DNA from: Sporohalobacter salinus
GTDB lineage: Bacteria; Bacillota; Halanaerobiia; Halobacteroidales; Acetohalobiaceae
DNA: 64,000 nucleotides
Assembly: GCF_016908635.1 (NCBI RefSeq)
Contig: NZ_JAFBEG010000001.1
Coordinates: forward strand, 124,001-188,000
Direction of reading: 5' to 3'
The notes under the pieces were generated by a model, which saw nothing but the letters and a program-made list of their open reading frames with translations, was not told the DNA's origin and did no database searches. Both the position numbers and the translations under genes were made by a program. Below are positions 8,210-16,750 of this stretch, one piece after another. Positions within the stretch are counted from its first letter, which is position 1; each line of letters starts with the position of its first letter.

Positions 8210-9005
8210 AATTGAAAAGAAGTTTAAACAATTAAAAAAACAGAAGCAGACAGCTTTAATGCCTTATATTACTGCTGGTGATCCAACATTGGATTTTAGT
8301 AAGAAATTAATTAAAGAATTAGAAGCAGCGGGAGCTGATATGATTGAATTGGGAGTTCCTTATTCTGATCCTTTAGCTGATGGCCCAACGATTCAACAAG
8401 CAGCACAACGAGCTTTATCAGCTGGAACTGATCTTGAGCAAATATTTGATTTAATCGAAGAGGTAAGAGCAGAAATAGAAATTCCAATTATTTTAATGGG
8501 ATATTATAACTCTTTTTATAATTACGGTTTAAAAGAAATAGTTTCTAAAGCAGAAACAGTAGGAGTAGACGGTTTAATTATACCTGATTTACCACCTGAG
8601 GAAGCAGAAAAGATGGATAAATTTAAAAGCGGAGATCAGTTAAGTAGTATATTTTTATTAGCGCCGACGAGTTCTGAAAAGCGAATGGAATTAGTTAATA
8701 GACAGAGTGATGAATTTATCTACTGTGTTTCTACGTTGGGGGTAACTGGAGCTAGAAGTAAATTATCCTCTCAATTACAGAACTTTTTAACTAAAGTGAG
8801 AAAGTATAGTGATTATCCTTTAGCAGTTGGATTTGGCATTTCTACTCCCAAGCAGGCAGTTCAGGTAGCTGAACATGCTGAAGGTGTTATTGTTGGTAGT
8901 GCCGTTATAGATAGAATAGCTGATAATTTAGAACAAGAAGAAAAGGTAATATTAGAAGAAGTAAGTAGTTTAGTTAAGAATATGAAAGAAGCTCTTAATG
9001 GATAA
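8202..9005 (+). CDS. trpA: tryptophan synthase alpha chain
   Basis: TrpA cleaves indole-3-glycerol phosphate and channels indole to TrpB. The 267-residue barrel has the two catalytic acids in the expected places, Glu49 ([10 protein letters not shown]) and Asp60 ([10 protein letters not shown]), plus GFGIS and GSAV phosphate-binding motifs near the C-terminus. It is the last gene of the trp operon and is followed by a hairpin. Confidence 0.98.
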   Translation: MNRIEKKFKQLKKQKQTALMPYITAGDPTLDFSKKLIKELEAAGADMIELGVPYSDPLADGPTIQQAAQRALSAGTDLEQIFDLIEEVRAEIEIPIILMGYYNSFYNYGLKEIVSKAETVGVDGLIIPDLPPEEAEKMDKFKSGDQLSSIFLLAPTSSEKRMELVNRQSDEFIYCVSTLGVTGARSKLSSQLQNFLTKVRKYSDYPLAVGFGISTPKQAVQVAEHAEGVIVGSAVIDRIADNLEQEEKVILEEVSSLVKNMKEALNG

Positions 9006-9037
9006 AAAAGATTATAATTAAAGATTTAATTTTGTAG

Positions 9038-9070
9038 TTAGCCCCGATAAAAATATCGGGGCTAATTGGA
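9038..9070 (+). terminator. trp operon terminator
   Basis: A 12-bp perfect stem (TTAGCCCCGATA at 9038-9049 with TATCGGGGCTAA at 9054-9065) and AAAA loop lies 32 bp after the trpA stop. The T-tract is weak (TTGGATTT), so termination may be partial. Confidence 0.75.
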
Positions 9071-9164
9071 TTTATAATTTTGTTTTTAAGTAATTGTTAT
9101 TATGTTTATGAGAGGTAAGGGCGTCATGTAGTAAGCGAGACTTAGAGGAGATAAGTTGGTAAAA

Positions 9165-10424
9165 TTAGGAAAGATTATAATTAAATTTTCCTTCTTTAGT
9201 TTGTGAAAAGAAATCAGCATAAGTGAGATCAAAGATATTATTTAAATAGCCGCTGATATCGATTTCATCTCTAATTAGTCGGCCGATAACTCCAGCATTG
9301 GATATATCTCCCATTAGAATTGCTCCCTTGATGATGCCATTTTGATGAATTATTTTTTGATAAGTATTAGCGTTATTTTGAGTTTCTATCTGATAATTAT
9401 CATCGGGAGCTTCTGTCAGGCCGTAGCTAATAGTTGATACTCCAAAGAAACGCATAGAATTCTTAATTGCAAAGTTATTGACTAACTCACATTCAATTCC
9501 TACCATGTTATAGGCGGCTATTTCGCCTTGTTTTACTGCTGCTGGCCAGATTGGTGTTAACATTTTTTCTTTATTGAAAACTTCATAGGACTGGCAGACA
9601 TCACCAGCTGCATAGATATCTTTAATAGAGGTCTGCTGGCATTCATCGACTACAATTCCATCATTTACTTTAATATCTGTTTCTTTAACTAAAGATGTAT
9701 TAGGTTGTACTCCGGTAGCAACTACTACTAAATCTACATCAATTTTTTCTTCATTGTTGATTATAGCAGCTTTAACATTCTCATCATTATCTAGGATTAT
9801 TTCTGAAACTTTGCTATTAGTTTTAATGTTTATACCTTGCTTTATAAATAAGTCTTCATAAATTTTTGCTGCTGTTTTATCCAATTGAAGAGGTAAGATT
9901 GTTTCACCTAACTCTACTAGGGTTACATCAATGTTCTGAGAAACTAGACCAATAGCAGTATCAACTCCAACTAAACCGGCCCCAATAACTAAAACTTTAG
10001 TTTTTTTTCGGCTGGCTTCTTTAATTTTCTGGGCGTCTTTTAAATTTCGTAGGGTATAGATTTGCTTTCCGGTTCGTAGTCCTGGAATTGATGGAATAAC
10101 TGGAGAAGAACCGGTAGCAATCAATAATTTATCGTAAGGTATTTCTAGTCCTTTTTCTGTTATAATTGACTTATTGGATTCGTGAACTTCAATAATTTTT
10201 GTTCCTGGCTCCCAGTTAATATTATGTTCTTTCATAAATTCATCATCTATAAATCTAAGTTGGTCTCTGCTTCGTTCTCCGCTGATAAAATGGTGTAACA
10301 TACAGCGAGAATAGATCTCATCATCTTTAGCTAATATTGTAATTTGGCCATCGTTATCCAGCTGTCTAATATTTTGGGCAGCACTAATACCGGCAGCACT
10401 GCTACCAATGATTACATATTTCAT
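9165..10424 (-). CDS. FAD/NAD(P)-dependent oxidoreductase of the coo operon
   Basis: The 419-residue flavoprotein has an N-terminal FAD dinucleotide-binding fold (VIIGSSAAGISAA), the ATGSSP motif, a second Rossmann segment for NAD(P) (VLVIGAGLVGVDTA, about residue 150) and the YAAGDVCQ flavin motif near 275. It resembles NADH-dependent rubredoxin/ferredoxin reductases and NirB-like flavoproteins. It overlaps the CooF-like gene by 4 bp (ATGA) and is third in a CODH-like/ferredoxin/flavoprotein operon. The likely role is passing electrons between NAD(P)H and the ferredoxin. Confidence 0.85.
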   Translation of the reverse strand: MKYVIIGSSAAGISAAQNIRQLDNDGQITILAKDDEIYSRCMLHHFISGERSRDQLRFIDDEFMKEHNINWEPGTKIIEVHESNKSIITEKGLEIPYDKLLIATGSSPVIPSIPGLRTGKQIYTLRNLKDAQKIKEASRKKTKVLVIGAGLVGVDTAIGLVSQNIDVTLVELGETILPLQLDKTAAKIYEDLFIKQGINIKTNSKVSEIILDNDENVKAAIINNEEKIDVDLVVVATGVQPNTSLVKETDIKVNDGIVVDECQQTSIKDIYAAGDVCQSYEVFNKEKMLTPIWPAAVKQGEIAAYNMVGIECELVNNFAIKNSMRFFGVSTISYGLTEAPDDNYQIETQNNANTYQKIIHQNGIIKGAILMGDISNAGVIGRLIRDEIDISGYLNNIFDLTYADFFSQTKEGKFNYNLS

Positions 10425-10885
10425 TTTATCACCTTCTCTTTCATGTCAAGCTCGATTACTTTGATTGCTCCTGTAGGACAGTTTTCTACACATTGGGGTT
10501 GGTCGTCACCACACATATCACACTTTAATGTCCGCTCCTGTGAAGCTTTTTCGGGCATTACCATTCCATAAGAACAGGACATAACACACATCCAGCAGCC
10601 GACGCATTGCTTTTGATTACAGATGATATGTCCTGTTTTCTTGTCGCGGCTTAAAGCGCCAGACATACAGGCAGTAAGACATTCTGAATCCCGACAGTGA
10701 CGGCAAAAGAGTGGAACTACTTCATCATTATTATTCAAAACAATTTTATTACGGGCTTGATTGTTAATATCTGTTAGATTAAGATTGTGGATTGATTCAG
10801 CTTCACTATGTTGTAACATACAGGCTATAATACAATTTTTACAGGCTTTACAAGCTTCACGGTCAATATGAATTCTTTTCATCAT
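10421..10885 (-). CDS. CooF-like polyferredoxin
   Basis: The 154-residue protein has four four-cysteine groups, typical of the four-cluster [4Fe-4S] CooF/HycB/DmsB family: CKACKNC with IIAC near the N-terminus, CRHCRDSEC, CVGCWMCVMSC, and CDMCGDDQPQCVENCP. CooF accepts electrons from CooS and hands them to a partner, here most likely the overlapping flavoprotein. It lies 10 bp after the CODH-like gene. Confidence 0.92.
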   Translation of the reverse strand: MMKRIHIDREACKACKNCIIACMLQHSEAESIHNLNLTDINNQARNKIVLNNNDEVVPLFCRHCRDSECLTACMSGALSRDKKTGHIICNQKQCVGCWMCVMSCSYGMVMPEKASQERTLKCDMCGDDQPQCVENCPTGAIKVIELDMKEKVIK

Positions 10886-10895
10886 TTAGCCTCCT

Positions 10896-12779
10896 TTACA
10901 GACCGAGATTTTGGCGTCGGTCGATGATGATATCTTCTAATTCGTTGGCTGCTGTTGTCATATTTTCTTCGATAATTAACTTACCGCCAGTTAGATTCTC
11001 GATATCTTCAGTCAGCGTTTTAACTACTACTTCACTACCAGTTACAAAAGGCGGTAGAGCTAAATGTAACGGAAGTCCTAAGGTTAAACCAAAAGCACCG
11101 TCAGCTAAAGCCTGTTCTTCTAACCATTGAGGGGCAGATAGTACAACAGGTAATTGAGGAATATCAACTTCTAAAGCTTCAGCTAATTCTGAAACTACCA
11201 GTTCTAATCTACCTATAGCTAGACAAGGGCCGAAGTTAAGTACCGGAGGAATACCTAATTTTTCACAGACAGCTTGAAGATTATCGCCGGCTAATTCAGC
11301 AGCTTTTGGAGATACTAGACCGCAATTTTCTAAACCGCCTGTTGTACAGCCAGCCGAGAGCACAAGAATATCTCGCTTGATCAATTCTTTTGTTAGTTTT
11401 ACAGTAGAAATGTCATGGCCTTGAGCTGTTAGATTAGAACAGCCGACTACTCCAGCTACTCCTTTGATTTTACCTTCGGAAATTAAATCGATTAAAGGTT
11501 GGTAATTACCACCTAAAAATTCTCGCAGTGAATTTTCACTAATACCAGTTAAGGCATCATCATGGCCATGGTCTGAAGGAATATCAATTTCTACTTTATC
11601 CCTGCGGTTTTTATAGCTGGTAATAGCTTTTTCGATAATTTGGTCAGCAATTTCATCTGCTTCTTCAGGACTAAATTGTAGTTGTTCGGCATTAGCTTTT
11701 TTGGCTACATCATTGATACAGATCTGGGCTACTTCAAAATCCTCGGCTACTTCTTCTAAACCAGGGATAGTACAATTAAATTCAGATACTACCAAATCAA
11801 TACCACCAGTAGCCAAAATTGCTTCACTGGTAAAGTTATTTCCAGCATGCCCAGCAAATAATTTTTGATAATGTTCACTCCGGAGTTGATAATCCTGTCC
11901 CACACAGGTACATCCAATTAATTTAAAGCCCTTAGCTCCTGCATCTTTAGCTTTTTGTTGAACTTTTTCTTTAATTAACTTATCTTGTAATGCTGCAAAT
12001 AGAGAATGTTGATGACCAGTAGGCATAATATTGATGTAATCAGGATTAATTGTTCTTAGTCCAACTTGATCTTGCCTAATTTCTGGTGATCCCAGCAAGA
12101 TATCATTTAATTTATTTGTTAGTGTTAAGCCGTAAACTCCAGTAGCAATACCTAAGCTTAAAGCATGCATTAGCATATCGGATGGATCACTGGATAGATT
12201 AGTACTAGTTTTAACTATAGCATCAAAAACTTCAGATTTGGCTCCGCCAGGCAAAATATCGAGTTCAGACCAAGTTTTATAGCGCGGTTCGATTACTAGT
12301 TCTTTTGTTAATTCCATTTCATCAAATCGAGGCTTATATAAGTCAGATAGAACTTTGTCAGCTACTTCGATGGCTTTTTGGTTTATATCTTCTGTTTTAA
12401 CATCAAAAATTTCTGCTAATTGATTTAAAGTATCGATATCCTTAATCTTGGTTTTATAATTACCTTTTGCTGCTTCTTTAAGATTGCGAGCTGTATTTTC
12501 AATTACGTGTAAGTAACATCCGGCTCCTGCTGCCACTGAACGTAGAAAGTTGCGTGCTACGATTGTATCAGCATTAGCTCCACAGACTCCTTTAGGAGAA
12601 TCAGGAGTGATTCGACAAGGACCATTGGAACATAATCGACAGCAGACGCCCTGTAATCCAAAACCACATTTAACTGACTGTTGTGGTTCGCGATTAAAGG
12701 AAGTTTTTACTTCTGGTTTACTTTTTAAAAAGTCACCTAACTTTTCATCGGCAGTGTTACAGATTTCACATGAGTTCAT
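10896..12779 (-). CDS. CooS-type carbon monoxide dehydrogenase homolog lacking catalytic acid-base residues
   Basis: The start is ATG 12779, which follows GAGGAGG (12789-12795); an in-frame TTG at 12797 overlaps that site. The 627-residue product aligns along its length with Carboxydothermus CODH-II. All Fe-S ligands are present: D-cluster Cys38 and Cys46, B-cluster Cys47, 50, 55, 66, and C-cluster His256, Cys292, 336, 447, 478, 519. The CO-chemistry residues are not. The segment with His93 of CODH-II reads GAGCYLHV, giving Tyr89, and the following histidines of the proton path are Val, Asn and Arg. Catalytic Lys563 is Gln556 (EEQALAD versus HEKAVAI). HGHNP is GHQHS and GSCVDNSR is GPCLAIGR. 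It belongs to the family but probably catalyses something other than normal CO oxidation. It is cotranscribed with cooF-like and flavoprotein genes. Confidence 0.85.
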   Translation of the reverse strand: MNSCEICNTADEKLGDFLKSKPEVKTSFNREPQQSVKCGFGLQGVCCRLCSNGPCRITPDSPKGVCGANADTIVARNFLRSVAAGAGCYLHVIENTARNLKEAAKGNYKTKIKDIDTLNQLAEIFDVKTEDINQKAIEVADKVLSDLYKPRFDEMELTKELVIEPRYKTWSELDILPGGAKSEVFDAIVKTSTNLSSDPSDMLMHALSLGIATGVYGLTLTNKLNDILLGSPEIRQDQVGLRTINPDYINIMPTGHQHSLFAALQDKLIKEKVQQKAKDAGAKGFKLIGCTCVGQDYQLRSEHYQKLFAGHAGNNFTSEAILATGGIDLVVSEFNCTIPGLEEVAEDFEVAQICINDVAKKANAEQLQFSPEEADEIADQIIEKAITSYKNRRDKVEIDIPSDHGHDDALTGISENSLREFLGGNYQPLIDLISEGKIKGVAGVVGCSNLTAQGHDISTVKLTKELIKRDILVLSAGCTTGGLENCGLVSPKAAELAGDNLQAVCEKLGIPPVLNFGPCLAIGRLELVVSELAEALEVDIPQLPVVLSAPQWLEEQALADGAFGLTLGLPLHLALPPFVTGSEVVVKTLTEDIENLTGGKLIIEENMTTAANELEDIIIDRRQNLGL

Positions 12780-12849
12780 GATTAAATTCCTCCTCAAATT
12801 ATTAGTTCACCATTTTAGTATACTTTAACTTAAAAAAAGAAGGGTGAGA

Positions 12850-13266
12850 TTAATCCATTTCAGCCAAAGTTTTAAAGTCATATTTGGAAAATTCTTTAGC
12901 TAATACATCACTGATTGAGTTAAAGATATGGTGGATTACACAATGATCGGTGGCATCGCGATTACAAGCATCGGTATCGAGTTGACATCGATTGACTACT
13001 AAATCTTTTTCTATAGTTTCGATAACATCTTTAAGGGTGATTTTTTCTGGTTTTTTAGCTAGCTTATAGCCGCCGTGTTTACCACGATAAGATTCTATAA
13101 TTCCTGCTTTGATTAATTTTCTGCAAATTTTAAGTAAAAATCTTTTAGGAATTGTTTGGTCATCGGATATAACTTGAGCTTCTACTATTTCCCCTTCTTT
13201 TTTTGCTAGAAAGAGCACCGCTCTAATCGCATAATCTGTTTCTTGGGTTAATTGCAATTTTCTCAC
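12850..13266 (-). CDS. Rrf2-family transcriptional regulator, probable Fe-S sensor
   Basis: The 138-residue protein has the Rrf2 winged helix (LTQETDYAIRAVLFLA, then GKHGGYKLAKKPEKITLKDVIETIE). It also has three cysteines spaced C-x6-C-x7-C (RCQLDTDACNRDATDHC, about residue 94 on), as in the IscR/NsrR cluster-binding group. Such proteins sense iron-sulfur status, NO or redox. GTG 13266 is listed as start; TTG 13257 (MQLTQETDYAIR) resembles family N-termini better and is possible. It lies 70 bp before the CODH-like gene, in the same direction, and probably controls it. Confidence 0.88.
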   Translation of the reverse strand: MRKLQLTQETDYAIRAVLFLAKKEGEIVEAQVISDDQTIPKRFLLKICRKLIKAGIIESYRGKHGGYKLAKKPEKITLKDVIETIEKDLVVNRCQLDTDACNRDATDHCVIHHIFNSISDVLAKEFSKYDFKTLAEMD

Positions 13267-13284
13267 CTAACTTTCTTTATGTTA

Positions 13285-13342
13285 GCTTAAGTATACCATT
13301 TAAGTACAGTTTAATTATAAATAATAGATTTTAGTTTGTCAA
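13285..13342 (-). promoter_or_regulatory. promoter of rrf2-coo operon with candidate operator
   Basis: On the minus strand TTGACA (13342-13337) and TATAAT (13319-13314) are 17 bases apart, a perfect consensus. Just downstream, TACTTAA occurs twice with 7 bases between (about 13290-13310). A related GTATACTAAA lies upstream of the CODH-like gene near 12817. These are candidate Rrf2 binding sites; the match is by eye only. Confidence 0.65.
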
Positions 13343-13423
13343 GGATTTTATAAAAGATGGGCGAAGATTATTAACTAAATTTTTTGGAATAGTAGAGTTG
13401 AAATTTAGTCATTGTATGGTATA

Positions 13424-13472
13424 ATTATGGACAGCATAGGTTGGATTTCTATGCTGTCCATAATTTGTTTTT
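13424..13472. repeat. 16-bp perfect inverted repeat, hairpin 1
   Basis: ATTATGGACAGCATAG (13424-13439) pairs without mismatch with 13449-13464 around a 9-base loop and is followed on the plus strand by TTGTTTTTT. It lies in a 531-bp gene-free stretch between rrf2 and accD. A TTGAAA (13398)-N16-TATAAT (13420) promoter-like pair overlaps its left arm. It could be a terminator without an obvious upstream gene on the plus strand, a small-RNA element or an operator. Confidence 0.6.
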
Positions 13473-13518
13473 TGGTTTTATATAATATAGGGGAATAAAT
13501 GTATATTAAGAATATTTC

Positions 13519-13560
13519 TATGGGCAGTATAATGTACATTATGCTGCCCATAATTTTATA
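13519..13560. repeat. second inverted repeat, related to hairpin 1
   Basis: A 16-bp stem (13519-13534 with 13537-13552, one G-T pair) is followed by TTTTATATTT. Its arms share TATGG(A/G)CAG(C/T)AT with hairpin 1, so the two are diverged copies 95 bp apart. The remaining sequence to accD (13561-13797) is AT-rich and shows no convincing gene. Confidence 0.6.
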
Positions 13561-13797
13561 TTTGATGTTTGCTAGTTAAAAAGTTATAATTATAATAATG
13601 TGGATAACTGTTATATGTTTAGTAGATAAAAGTTGAGTAGGAATTAAAAATTGAATACCTGGATATAATATTATAAGTATTGTCTATGGAGATAACGTAA
13701 ATAACACCTAACTATAAAATTGTATTAAAATTAAGACAATCAACTATTATTTTATTTATAGTTATAATGTTAGAGTTGTAAAAGAGGGGTGAATTAA

Positions 13798-14697
13798 ATG
13801 TTCAAGGATTGGTTTGGCGGTAAAAAATCTAAATATGTAACAGTTAAAAGACAGAAAGAAAAGGATAAAGATAAACAAGATAAGAAGGAAAAGGGAAAGA
13901 TAACAGAAGAATTATGGACAAAATGTAAAGACTGTGGAGAGATTATATTTAATAAGAAGTTAGCTCAAAATTTAAAAGTTTGTTTAGAGTGTGGTTATCA
14001 TTTTCGATTAAATGCTCAGGAACGATTAAATATGTTAGTTGATGAAGGTGAATTTAAAGAGCATAATAAGGATTTAAAAACAACAAATCCATTAGATTTT
14101 CCTAATTATGAAAAAAAGTTGGAAAAGTATCAAGAAAAAACTGGCTTAGATGAAGCTGCTGTAACGGGTGAAGCTAAAATAGGTGGTCATAAGGTATTAT
14201 TAGGTATTATTGATGCTAACTTTTTAATGGGTAGTATGAATTCAGTTGTAGGTGAAAAAATTACTCGAATAATTGAGGAATCGCTAGATAAAGAGCTGCC
14301 TCTTATAATTATTTCTGGGGGCGGAGGCGGTGCCAGAATGTATGAGGGAATGTTATCATTGATGCAGATGCCTAAAACAAGCCTTGCTCTTTCTAGATTA
14401 GAGGAAGCGGGGCAATTATATATATCTGTCTTAACTGATCCAACTTATGGAGGAGTATCGGCTAGTTTTGCTTCCTTAGGTGATATAATCATTGCTGAGG
14501 CCGATGGAAAGATTGGTTTTACTGGACCCAGGGTTATTAAACAGACGATTAATAAGGATTTACCTGATGGTTTTCAGACTTCAGACTTTCAGTTAGAACA
14601 TGGTATGGTAGATAAAGTAGTAAATCGACAGGAAATGAAGGATATATTGGTTAGAATTTTAGATATTCATAGTTTGCGAGGTGAGCTAGATGCCTAG
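13798..14697 (+). CDS. accD: acetyl-CoA carboxylase carboxyltransferase beta subunit
   Basis: AccD with AccA transfers CO2 from carboxybiotin to acetyl-CoA, giving malonyl-CoA for fatty acid synthesis. The 299-residue protein has a lysine-rich N-terminal stretch, the four-cysteine zinc ribbon CKDCGE...CLECGYHF (about residues 41-64) and the crotonase-type carboxyltransferase fold (SGGGGGARMYEG, GGVSASFA, GFTGPRVI). It overlaps accA by 8 bp. The biotin carrier and carboxylase (accBC) are not in the window. Confidence 0.97.
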   Translation: MFKDWFGGKKSKYVTVKRQKEKDKDKQDKKEKGKITEELWTKCKDCGEIIFNKKLAQNLKVCLECGYHFRLNAQERLNMLVDEGEFKEHNKDLKTTNPLDFPNYEKKLEKYQEKTGLDEAAVTGEAKIGGHKVLLGIIDANFLMGSMNSVVGEKITRIIEESLDKELPLIIISGGGGGARMYEGMLSLMQMPKTSLALSRLEEAGQLYISVLTDPTYGGVSASFASLGDIIIAEADGKIGFTGPRVIKQTINKDLPDGFQTSDFQLEHGMVDKVVNRQEMKDILVRILDIHSLRGELDA

Positions 14698-15664
14698 TAA
14701 TAATTTAGAATTTGAAAAACCATTGTTGGAATTAGAAGATAAGATTAAAGAATTAAAGCAGTTTATGCAGGAAAAAGATATAGATTTAACTGATGAGATA
14801 GAAAATCTAAAAAATCGTGCAGCTAAATTAAAGGAAGAAATTTATGATGAATTGGAGCCATGGCAGATACTGAAGTTAGCTCGACATGCTAATCGTCCTA
14901 CTACTATGGACTATATTGATTTGATTTGTGATGATTTTATCGAGTTACATGGCGATAGAAAATTTGGTGATGACCAGGCTTTAATAGGTGGTATAGGCAA
15001 GATAGGATCCTTACCTTTGACTATTATTGGTCATCAGAAAGGGAAAAATACTAAAGATAATCTCAATCGCAATTTTGGTATGGCCCATCCAGAAGGATAT
15101 CGAAAAGCATTGCGGCTGATGAAACAGGCTGAAAAGTTTAATCGTCCTATTCTATCTTTAGTCAATACTCCAGGTGCATTTCCTGGAATTGGAGCTGAAG
15201 AGCGCGGTCAGGCTGAAGCTATAGCCTATAATATGAGAGAAATGGCTAGCCTAGAGGTGCCAATTATTGTAATTATCACGGGAGAAGGTGGTAGTGGTGG
15301 CGCCGTTGGTATTGGAGTTGGAGATAAGGTAATGATGATGGAATATGCATATTATTCCGTCTGTTCTCCTGAAGCTTGTGCTGCTATTCTTTGGAATGAT
15401 GCGGCTGAAGCTAAAACAGCATCTAAAGCATTAAAGCTTACTGCTGAGGATTTATTGGAATTAGGGATTATAGATGAAATAGTTGCTGAACCAGCAGGTG
15501 GTGCTCATAAAGACTTTAATGAGAGTGGCAAATTGCTAAAAGAAGCTGTTTTAGATAGCTTACGGGAGATTCAACAGTTATCAGTTAAGGAAATGTTGGA
15601 TCAAAGGTATAATAAATTTAGACGAATTGGGGAATATATAGAAGAAGGAAGTAATAATGAATAG
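14690..15664 (+). CDS. accA: acetyl-CoA carboxylase carboxyltransferase alpha subunit
   Basis: The 324-residue partner of AccD begins with a charged helical region (residues 1-55) and continues with the carboxyltransferase domain: ARHANRPTTMDYI, ELHGDR, GHQKGKNTKDNL, NTPGAFPGIGAEERGQ and GEGGSGGAVGIGVGD. Gene order accD-accA-pfkA-pyk is the same as in Bacillus. Confidence 0.97.
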   Translation: MPSNNLEFEKPLLELEDKIKELKQFMQEKDIDLTDEIENLKNRAAKLKEEIYDELEPWQILKLARHANRPTTMDYIDLICDDFIELHGDRKFGDDQALIGGIGKIGSLPLTIIGHQKGKNTKDNLNRNFGMAHPEGYRKALRLMKQAEKFNRPILSLVNTPGAFPGIGAEERGQAEAIAYNMREMASLEVPIIVIITGEGGSGGAVGIGVGDKVMMMEYAYYSVCSPEACAAILWNDAAEAKTASKALKLTAEDLLELGIIDEIVAEPAGGAHKDFNESGKLLKEAVLDSLREIQQLSVKEMLDQRYNKFRRIGEYIEEGSNNE

Positions 15665-15697
15665 AAAGTTGAATTGATATTGTCAGGAGGGAACTAT

Positions 15698-16696
15698 ATG
15701 AATAAGATTGGTGTATTGACTAGCGGTGGTGATGCTCCAGGAATGAATGCTGCTATTAGAGCAGTAGTCAGAAAATCTATTTATGAAGGTCTTGAAGTAA
15801 TAGGTATTAAGCGAGGGTATGCAGGTGTTATTGAAAGTGATTTTAGGGTGATGAACCGCGGTTCTGTAGCTGATATTATCCATCGTGGAGGAACTACTTT
15901 ACATTCAGCTCGGTGTGAAGAATTTAGAACTGAAGAAGGACGTAAAAAAGCTATTGAACAATTAAAATATGGTGGTATTGAAGGATTAATAGTTATTGGA
16001 GGAGATGGTTCTTTTAAGGGGGCTCAATTACTTAGTGAAGAATCTGATATTAAGGTGGTTGGAGTACCTGCTACTATAGATAATGATATTGCTTGTACTG
16101 ATTATTCTATTGGATATGATACAGCACTGAATACTGTTTTAGATGCTATTAATAAAATTAGAGATACAGCCACTTCTCATGAAAGAACCTTTGTAGTAGA
16201 GACTATGGGAAGACATTCTGGTTTTTTAACTTTAATGTCTGGGTTAGCTGGTGGAGCAGAATCAATTTTAGTACCAGAGATAGATTTTAGTCTTGAAGAG
16301 GTATGTGAAAAGTTGAATCATGGTTATGACCGTGGTAAATTACATAGTATCATTTTAGTTGCAGAAGGGATTGAGCAAGACTTTGCTTCAAATAATGATG
16401 TTAATGAAAGTCAAGCTTTTGCAATAGCAGAAGAAATTAGTAAAAGAACTGGCTTTGAGACGAGAGTTACTATATTAGGGCATCTACAACGCGGTGGAAT
16501 TCCTACTGCTCGAGATAGAATTTTAGGCAGTCGTTTAGGTGCATCAGCTGTAGATTTGTTATCAGAAGGTGAAACTAATAAAATGGTAGGAGTTATTCAT
16601 GATGAGGTTAAAAGCTTTCCAATTGAAGAATCTTTAATTAAATCTAAAGATCTAGATAAAGACATTTATAAATTAGCTAACATTTTATCATTGTAA
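15698..16696 (+). CDS. pfkA: ATP-dependent 6-phosphofructokinase
   Basis: It phosphorylates fructose 6-phosphate, the committed step of glycolysis. ATG 15698 (MNKIGVLTSGGDAPGMNA) follows AGGAGGG; an in-frame ATG-like start upstream at 15674 would precede that site. The 332-residue protein has GGDGSFKGA (a glycine after the GGD, typical of ATP-using enzymes), PATIDNDIACTDYSIG with the catalytic Asp, and LGHLQRGG. Confidence 0.97.
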   Translation: MNKIGVLTSGGDAPGMNAAIRAVVRKSIYEGLEVIGIKRGYAGVIESDFRVMNRGSVADIIHRGGTTLHSARCEEFRTEEGRKKAIEQLKYGGIEGLIVIGGDGSFKGAQLLSEESDIKVVGVPATIDNDIACTDYSIGYDTALNTVLDAINKIRDTATSHERTFVVETMGRHSGFLTLMSGLAGGAESILVPEIDFSLEEVCEKLNHGYDRGKLHSIILVAEGIEQDFASNNDVNESQAFAIAEEISKRTGFETRVTILGHLQRGGIPTARDRILGSRLGASAVDLLSEGETNKMVGVIHDEVKSFPIEESLIKSKDLDKDIYKLANILSL

Positions 16697-16750
16697 AAAA
16701 ATAGTATTTTAATTAATATGATTTACTGAAAGTAAAGGGGGAAAAAGAAG

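Noticed and set aside
9110-9150. Further GAG/TAG triplets after the trp terminator, resembling a TRAP site.
   Set aside because: The triplets are not in 5-nt phase and lie beyond the trpA terminator, before the end of a minus-strand gene; there is no start codon to control.
10896-12779. Plain annotation as a CO-oxidising CODH for acetogenesis.
   Set aside because: Catalytic His and Lys are missing and no acetyl-CoA synthase, cooC or hydrogenase genes are nearby.
12780-12797. TTG start for the CODH-like gene.
   Set aside because: It overlaps the GAGGAGG ribosome binding site of the ATG at 12779.
13398-13425. TTGAAA-N16-TATAAT as the accD promoter.
   Set aside because: It lies about 370 bp upstream with two terminator-like hairpins in between, and its -10 box is inside the first hairpin; accD expression from it is doubtful, so it is mentioned only with the hairpin.
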